A DNA stretch of 64,000 nt. Source: Isoetes taiwanensis (Eukaryota; Streptophyta; Lycopodiopsida; Isoetales; Isoetaceae). The notes below the pieces were generated by a model. That model made no database searches and was not told the origin of the DNA. It was given only the letters and a program-made list of their open reading frames with translations. This document shows positions 57,693 to 64,000 of the stretch, in pieces. Position numbers and translations under genes: made by a program. How positions within the stretch are numbered: position 1 is the stretch's first letter; each line of letters begins with the position of its first letter. Location: assembly GCA_021234155.1 (NCBI GenBank), contig JAJEKV010000056.1:5952932-6016931 (forward strand), read 5' to 3'.

Positions 57693-59222
57693 ATGGATAG
57701 GGAGGATGTGCCTCGAGAGGCCGAGGGCGTCATGCCACCACCACCACACGCACCACAGATTAGGACCTTTGCGCCTGACGGGTAAGTGTCATGTACCTAG
57801 GATCTTAGAGTTCGTCATGCATATATTTTCTAGAATATAATGTTAGGTACATAGACTTAGGTCTCAAGTTTATTAATTTAGGGATGTGCTCCACGGATGT
57901 TGGAGGATCAGACGGTTGTTGACAACCATCCCTGGGTTGCCAACGAGATCAGAGGATAGGTGGTTTTGTGTGCACGAGGGTTGTTCACACACCCTCAGTC
58001 GTGGAGAGAGTTATATTGGTTTGTTGTTGAATGGTGCGCAGAAGCACTAGAAGACCAAGCATCCTGAGGTTCCTTGGGTTGCTCGTCGGCCAGGTGCACG
58101 CAGGGTACGACCGCTTGATCTTGAGGATGAGGCTGCACAGGAGAGGGAGAGGGAGAGGCGCCGAGCTCGCGGGCAGGCGAGGTACGCTAGGCCATAGTAT
58201 CTTGTCTGCCAGCAGGATAGCCATTACAGGGCGAGGCTACAGAGACAGGTCGTGGCCGAGTGGGAGAGGAACACGAGGGTGTACTCTCCTCAAGAGTTAG
58301 CTCAGATATACCCACAGGGGGGCTCACAGTGGATAGCAGACCGTATTCAGGCTCTAGTGCAGATACGAGACGAGGATGCAGAGGCTCGTTTTCGTGAGAC
58401 CCAGAGTAGACTCTTGGCCCGTGACGGCCATATCGATGCAGAGGAGGGAGAGGCTCCACACGAGCGACATGCATGGCAGGTTGAGGATTTACACGGGAGA
58501 GATGGAGTAGTAGTTGGAGCAGCAGTCAGTGCCGTAGGTGAGCCTGGTGGGATTGATTTAGGAGCCACGGTGGATCTTGCGTCACACGTAGGGATAGGGC
58601 TTGAGACACGTCCATTTGATTCTTGCACCTCCACTGTCCCACCCGTTGATGTAGACCTCCACATCGGGACGCTGCCCAGTGAGGCTGAGGGCCCTTCATT
58701 ACCCACTTCTCGTATTCCCATTCTACCGTTTACCCTTCGTACCACCTCCCTCCCTGACTTTCCTCCTAGACCACCTTCCCATGCCACGTCTTCACATGTC
58801 CCTCCACCTTCCACGGCCCCCATAGCTAGTCCACCTCACCGTCCTCCGATCTTACCATTCACCCTTAGTCGCGCCTCCCTTCCTCGCTTCCCTTCTAGTC
58901 ATCTCCTCCTATGTCATCGTATGTCCCTCCACCTTCCACGGCCTTCCTAGCCAGTTCATGTGCCCATCCACTATCCACTCTTGTGTGTGACATTCTAGTT
59001 TGTCCAGCGTCCGCATCTTTCACGTCCTCTACCTATTCCCATGGTCTCTCTTCTACACCGTTATCTCCTTGCACTACGGTACCTTTTACCTCGTTGGCAT
59101 ACCCAGATGTCGCCCCCTCCCTTGGTGCACTATCTAGCCCTGTACGGCGTACCAGATTGACATTTGGCGAGATGGGCTCTATGTTGAGAGATACCACAGC
59201 ACAGATGCTTGCTAGCTGTTAG
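57693..59222 (+). pseudogene. Accessory gene of the MULE-like element, zinc-finger-like
   Basis: Exon 57693-57781 starts MDREDVPREAEGVMPPPPHA. A GT-AG intron of 100 bp joins it in frame to an exon from 57882 (DVLHGCWRIRRLLTTIPG). A finger-like part follows: WFCVHEGCSHTL, then KH-stop-KTKHPEVPW, with CX4C and a later HX4H spacing like a BED or C2H2 finger. Then a highly charged stretch (EDEAAQERERERRRARG), a helical part (VYSPQELAQIYPQGGSQWIA) and a long Pro/Ser-rich tail. In-frame TAGs lie at 58048 and 58195, and a frameshift near 58930 leads to a stop at 59222. It is far GC-richer than its surroundings. A role beside the transposase (DNA binding) is inferred from position and the finger. No family is named with confidence. 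Confidence 0.55.
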
Positions 59223-59539
59223 GTAGATGAGGTGTGCGAGGGCAAGAAGAGATTATGAACCTATTTCTTGTCGTTGTTTGCATAACTCCAGTAGTGTGCC
59301 ACCAAGGGGCATACCTCCGTCCGGATACCCACATATAGTGGACATTATTGGAACATACGAACATTCACTTTGCGCTGCAGTAGTTGGACCTTTAAAATTC
59401 GCCACTGGACCTCAGTTAGGTTTGTTGTGTCGCAGTGTGAGTGAGAGAACATCCGAGCATACTTTTGCCATTTGCCATCCCAATGTCCCCCCAAGCACCC
59501 AATTCTTCCTTAGATAACTATGTACAAGTGCAATGTTCA

Positions 59540-61663
59540 CTTAAATCCACTCAACAAGATCCAGCAACATTTAGAAACCTTTGGATCGTACCTCGTCACG
59601 CCCTCATTGTCTTTGTAAAGCTCCATAAGTTCATGCAAGCGACCAAGATATTCCCACCTAGACGAGCAAGTCATCATTGCGGAGAGGCGAGAAAAGATGT
59701 CCTTCTTACCCTCTGAACCTGGGACCTGAATAAGCAAAAGCCCCTGAATGCCTTACAAGATTGTACATGAGAGTCAAGAATTACCTTTGGTAGCAGGTAC
59801 TTCAGCCATGCTCTCTTTGAGTGAAACCAGCATGCTAGAACATGACATGCCACCTGCAAACAATATCACTAATTTAAGTAATGTTTTCACACAATATAAC
59901 GGGTTCACAATTAAAAAACCTGTGTCTCTCCTAGCCAACAGTGAGGATCTACTGCAATGACCTCATCGAGCGCTGCTCGTTCTGCATTGTCAAGGTCTAT
60001 CGTAATAGCCCTAGGTCGAACATTGCCCATACGAGCGAAAACTGCACGCAAGGCCACACCCAAGGCTATTCTTTCATGATGCTCACCAGGTATAGTGGTG
60101 CACATCATGTAGAAAACGGGCACACCAATGCCATTGCGATTAGGGACATGTGCACCATATAGTGGGCAACCATACATGTTTGTTCTGAACGTTGAATCCA
60201 TAGTCCAACCCCGTTCGGACTATATTTCATCGCTTGCTCCAACATCCACCTGTCTTGAATGACCACAATCCAGGGCCGCAAGGCAGGGTCCTCGTGGGTG
60301 GGTGCATAAGATTGATGGTAAATGACCTTATCGGACCTCATCCAAGCATCCATACCGCTCTCAACGGCATCCAATCTGGACCAAGAAATGCTCCTACATG
60401 ACACGGGACGCTTTGTATAGAAGGAACCAAGGCTTACCATTGAAAACAATTTCATCATTCCAAAGTATAGGAGTGAACATACCTTTGAGTCGCAAGTGGT
60501 AACCAAGACGCCATATGTCCTCGTGTGCCAGTTTGAATCGGTAAGTGACTCTTTCAACGGGTCTCATGGTATTGCACATCTCTTTTCCCCTCTCCATCAT
60601 ATTACTCCATACAGCCTGGAAGTCTCTTGTGTCTAGCAGCATGTTTGCTGTCTCTTGTACAATAGAGGGATGCAAGGGACGAGACCATTTATCATTTTCG
60701 GAGAATGGATTGTGGCCATCATGCCCTTCGCGTATGTATATGCTGGCAAAACCATCTTTGCTATTGTTGCTTGGCATCACTGTACGTAGGCGAAATCCAC
60801 ATCTACTTTTGAAGCTTCTTCTCATCTGCCTTCCATCCCGTATGCCACATCTTCGGGCATCTCCCCCGCGATGACAAATGTAATCTACACATTTTGTGCC
60901 ATCTCCCCAGCTTCTGGTATGACGTCGAAGCAATCTCACTCCGTGCTCCACCTGCAACTGTTCCACCCGGCTCTCTAGTAAGTCACATGGAACTTTCTCC
61001 TCATGGGTAAATATGCTTTTTTCTACTGATGGGATTCACGTGACGGGCATTACATTCACATTTTACTATGCATTGCCTCATATAATCTTCTGGAATGCCA
61101 TGGAACTTGGCTCCAAACTGCCATATATTTTTTATATTATCTAGGGTAGGGCATATAGGCAGGTGCCCCAAATCCGGATCAACATGGCCTTTAAAAATAA
61201 TCTCCTTCCACATCCATGATGGTGGGATATAGAGCTACTTCCCAAAAGTCATGCGTATGAGAAGATTAGTTTCTGGATCAACTTCTAGGTTTTTTTGGAA
61301 ACTCAACCACCTTTCGATTATCTGTGTGCTTTGTGGCTTTTGCGACTGCCGAACATACCCAGCAGGGAAACTTGGATCAGCGCCTAGGATATCTTCGATG
61401 GAGGGCTGGACAGAGTCTCCTTCATTGAAATGATTGTCATAATCACCAGTAGGTGTTACATGGTCTTCATCATCTACATCCTCAAAACCTGCTGCATTGT
61501 CAACATTATCAAAAGCGAAATCACTTACAGTTGCTTCTGAATCATATAGGGATGAATCAGTGGAGATATCATCTTCAACTCCCTCATACACGTTACGCTC
61601 CAAATCCATGAGATAAATCACAACATCAAAGGAACGAAAGATGAAATAGTCGATGGGAATCAC
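59540..61663 (-). pseudogene. MULE-type transposase, frameshifted
   Basis: The minus-strand gene begins with an acidic N-terminus (61663-61235). A Cys/His-rich part (CVDYICHRGG, then RCGFRLRTVM and YIREGHDGHNP at about 60890-60720) resembles the FAR1/WRKY-GCM1-type DNA-binding region of MULE transposases. The catalytic part has MDSTFRTNMYGCPLYGAHVP, GIGVPVFYM and RPRAITIDLDNAERAALDE (60201-59920), giving two of the DDE acids. CWFHSKRAW matches the C..H..RAW motif of MULEs. Two introns fit GT-AG: 59919-59854 and 59784-59726. Breaks: a TAG at 61235 and frameshifts near 61018, 60400 and 60200. The DSTF/TIDLDNAE words are closer to the MULE group of fungi, animals and early plants than to MuDR. 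Confidence 0.75.
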
Positions 61664-61674
61664 TCAAAGAGACG

Positions 61675-61830
61675 ATTTGCTTCAAGAAATAGCTCACTTG
61701 ATGAAAGAAGAACTCAAAACGATGATTTGCTTCAAGAAATAGCTCACTTTGCTTCAAGAAATAGCTCACTTGATGAAAGAAGAACTCAAATAGACGATTT
61801 GCTTCAAGAAATAGCTCAACTTTGAAATTT
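61675..61830. repeat. Tandem repeats upstream of the transposase gene
   Basis: Three to four copies of TTTGCTTCAAGAAATAGCTC plus ACTTGATGAAAGAAGAACTC lie between the transposase start and the right end. They could be transposase-binding or promoter repeats. Confidence 0.8.
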
Positions 61831-62004
61831 TATAGACATTTTGTGGAAACCTCCCCTAGTTTCTTTGGAAAGTTGGGGATTTAAAAAATAAAAAATAGTC
61901 ATTAATGTTGGCAACCACCGATGGACTGCAACGCACGACGACCGAGATGCACGGGCGCTAGTCTTGGTCTTCGTGCAAATTTAGAGAGCCTTTTTTTTTT
62001 TTTG

Positions 62005-62317
62005 GGAAACCTCCCCACCTTTCCATGGAAACCTCCCCACCTTTCCGTGGAAACCTCCCCTGCTTTCTTGGATGGAAACCTCCTCACCTTTCCCTGGAAA
62101 CCTCCCCAGGTCATCCAAGAAAGCTGGGGAGGTTTCCACGGAAAGGTGGGGAGGTTTCCATGGAAACCTCCCCTGTTTTCTAATATGGAGAAAGTTGGGA
62201 GGTTTCCGGGAAAGGTGGGGAGGTTTTCAGGGAAAATTGGGGAGGTTTCCAGGGAAAGTTGGGGAGGTTTCCACGGAAAATTGGGGAGGTTTCCAGGGAA
62301 AGTTGGGGAGGTTTCCA
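62005..62317. repeat. Right end of the MULE-like element: large convergent array
   Basis: About six GGAAACCTCCCC units in one orientation (62005-62110) meet about nine GGGGAGGTTTCC units in the other (62124-62317). They are joined by 'aggtcatccaagaaagct', so the block could fold into one long hairpin. A single related unit lies at 61850. Open frames across it (repeated ETSP-FPGNLP) are repeat-encoded. Confidence 0.85.
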
Positions 62318-62406
62318 TTGGACACTTATTTCATATTGGACGTAACATTGGTGTTGACAAGACCCACCCTTCAACTTAAAAGGCAAAATGATTAATAAAA
62401 ACCCTA

Positions 62407-64000
62407 ATGTATGGGGATATGATCTTGAGGACCTGCCATTTGCATTTGCCAACCAGAGCGCAAATGGATGAGAGGAAGAAGGTGATATTGATATCCGGTC
62501 CTACAGCGGTTGGCAAGACCCGCTTAGCCTTGGCTCTGGCAAAACAGCTCAATGGCGAGATTGTTAGTGCCGATTCTGTCCAGGTTTGTTTCCATTTTTT
62601 CTTAAAACTATTGAATTCCTCCTTTTTGGATGCTATAGCTTGAAATCACAGGTGTATAGAGGCTTGAATATTGGAAGTGCCAAGACACCTGTTGATCAGC
62701 GTGAGGTTAATCTGTCTTTTCTCTTTCAGTGCTTGTACCGTGATAGTCTTCATGCTAAATAGTTTTTGACGCGCAGGGTATTTATCATCATATGATTGAC
62801 ATAGCCGATCCTACAGATGGTAGTATGTAGCATTATAAAATATTTTGGCAGTTTTGAAGGGGCCTGATTTAGAGTGCTGATTGTAGATTATAGTGCTGGA
62901 ACCTTCTTTGATGACGCAAGACAAGCTACTGCACAAGTTTTGGGAAGAAATCACGTGCCTATTGTTGTTGGTGGTACTGGTCTATACTTGCGCTGGTACG
63001 GGAATATGGTCCATTTTTAACATCAGGGATCCGACATGGATTAAGGTTCAATAATGAAAACATAGGCATCTCAGCTGATCTGCAGTCTACCTTATTATTA
63101 TTTCTGTTTGTTTTTCTTAGATTTGGAGTTAATATTTTCTCAATGTAAGATGCTTTAGTCTGCAACTGATTTCAAATGTTGCTTTATGTTGGCCAAAGCT
63201 TCAGACTAATTGGTTTGTCAATGTCGAGATAAAGGAAATGTGGCATGGTACAAAATATTTGTGGCCTGCTATCACCAGATGCAATTTTTCAATGTGCTTT
63301 TTCTGCTCACTAGGCATAGCTTTAAGATGATGATATTGCAATGAAGGTACTTGCATGGAAAACCTGGAACTCCACAAACATCGCCAGAAGTGAGTGCATT
63401 AGTAGATATGGAACTGAAAGGACTACAAACTCGTGGTGACTGGAATGCAGGCCTTGAATTACTCAGACAGGCAGGTGATACAGAAACATCTATGAGTATT
63501 GAACGGAATGACTGGTACCGTCTTCATCGGGCACTTGTTATCATTAAGGTATACTTTAATTGTATATAATGGCTAAATTGCTGGGTGTCGATAATCTCTT
63601 CTTTTAGACTTCTGGTATGCCACGTAGCTGCTATCCACATGTGGGGAAGGCTTCACTTATGAATAGTATGGATAGAAATGCTAGCAAAGAACTGGATTAT
63701 GATTTCCTTTGCTACTTTCTGTGTGCACGGCGATTGCCCCTTTATCGTGCAATTGATTTTCGTTGCGAGCAAATGCTAGCAGGTTATTTCTAACTTCTTG
63801 CTTAATACTTCAACTTATAAATTGATTGCAAATAGAGCTGAGTTTATTCATAAACCCTTGTTAATCTCTGGATGGCATTTCTTTATCGTAGAATATGCGG
63901 AGACAGGAGGTATTCTGGGGGAAGCATCTTCGTTACTTAATCTCGGAGTTGGAATAAACTCAAATTCTGCTTCTCGTGCTATTGGATATCGTCAAGTATG
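62407..64000 (+). CDS. IPT9: tRNA dimethylallyltransferase, IPT9 type (5' part; continues past the window)
   Basis: The enzyme adds an isopentenyl group to A37 of tRNAs reading UNN codons, so it is the source of cis-zeatin-type cytokinins. Seven exons fit GT-AG: to 62583, 62652-62705, 62777-62819, 62887-62995, 63347-63548, 63608-63782, and 63892 onward. Visible motifs: P-loop [27 protein letters not shown] (the MiaA 'DS..VY.G..IGTAKP' block); [37 protein letters not shown]. The later blocks [45 protein letters not shown] and RAIGYRQ are those of plant IPT9 rather than IPT2. No break is seen. The family core starts after the ATG at 62464; the ATG at 62407 is in frame and adds 19 residues, so either could be the start. 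The transposon end at 62317 lies only 90-147 bp upstream. Confidence 0.92.

Larger units (their letters stand above)
55976..62317. mobile_element. Two-gene MULE-like DNA transposon with palindromic ends
   Basis: Both ends are built from GGAAACCTCCCC units facing inward and then outward. The left end is 55976-56072, the right end 62005-62317. A perfect 23-bp inverted pair, TGGAAACCTCCCCAGCTTTC plus TTG, is at 56001-56023 and 62116-62138. Inside lie a plus-strand gene (57693-59222) and a convergent minus-strand transposase gene (61663-59540). The transposase has MULE features. Both genes carry stops or frameshifts, so this copy is inactive. No target duplication was found next to the outermost units, so the true ends may have shifted by growth of the arrays. 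The extent is inferred from the matching ends. Confidence 0.65.

Noticed and set aside
56001-62138. Target-site duplication for the MULE-like element
   Set aside because: 9-bp flanks were compared at both the outermost units and the 23-bp inverted pair, with no match, so none is claimed.
61902-62452. Frames of 90-152 codons with ETSP-FPGNLP repeats
   Set aside because: Encoded by the GGAAACCTCCCC array in several frames and both strands; not a gene.

Overview
This is repeat-rich nuclear DNA from a land plant with a large genome. The evidence is intron-bearing genes of plant type (IPT9, DUF3128, and fragments of CPN60, PPR, PPDK and SEC15), L1-type LINEs with zf-RVT domains, Copia and Gypsy LTR elements primed by initiator tRNA-Met, and long non-coding stretches. 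A second non-LTR element with a short C-terminal 'AIE.GRW...EDE.H....CP' region and a MULE transposase unlike MuDR make a fern, lycophyte or other non-angiosperm plausible. I cannot fix the species.

Layout. 1-2050 is GC-rich, ending in a higher-order satellite of 'GGTGATCCC' units. 2443-3398 is a broken SEC15 copy. 4.3-12.7 kb holds a retroelement tail, a palindrome-ended element, a large AT-rich minisatellite and mostly unassigned sequence. 12.77-19.87 kb is a region bounded by near-identical palindromes and arrays of TTAAGTTA-type motifs. 20.1-21.05 kb has a structured retroelement 3' end and tandem GC-rich repeats. 21.2-21.74 kb is a chimera of PPDK and LRR fragments. 22.13-22.44 kb is an apparently intact DUF3128 gene. 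22964-28321 is a complete young non-autonomous LTR element with a 5-bp target duplication. 29.2-30.0 kb joins CPN60 exons to a PPR fragment. 30398-38104 is a full-length but broken LINE with its target duplication, inserted between two inverted repeats. 38700-39492 is a Gypsy LTR. About 40541-49345 is a second LINE of the same family on the minus strand, itself invaded by two copies of another non-LTR family. 49.4-52.2 kb is a decayed Copia element. 53.4-53.7 kb is a 35-bp minisatellite. 55976-62317 is a two-gene MULE-like transposon with palindromic ends. 62407 to the window edge is the 5' part of a tRNA dimethylallyltransferase gene (IPT9 type).

Only IPT9 and the DUF3128 gene look functional. 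The rest is transposons and gene debris, much of it nested. The most interesting signals are a stem-loop in the 3' ends of one non-LTR family that keeps its pairing while its sequence changes (tetraloop UUCG in two copies, GAAA in the third); two extra conserved reading frames, upstream of ORF1 and downstream of ORF2, in the L1-like LINEs; the two-gene transposon ending about 90 bp upstream of IPT9; and the PPDK-LRR and CPN60-PPR chimeras.
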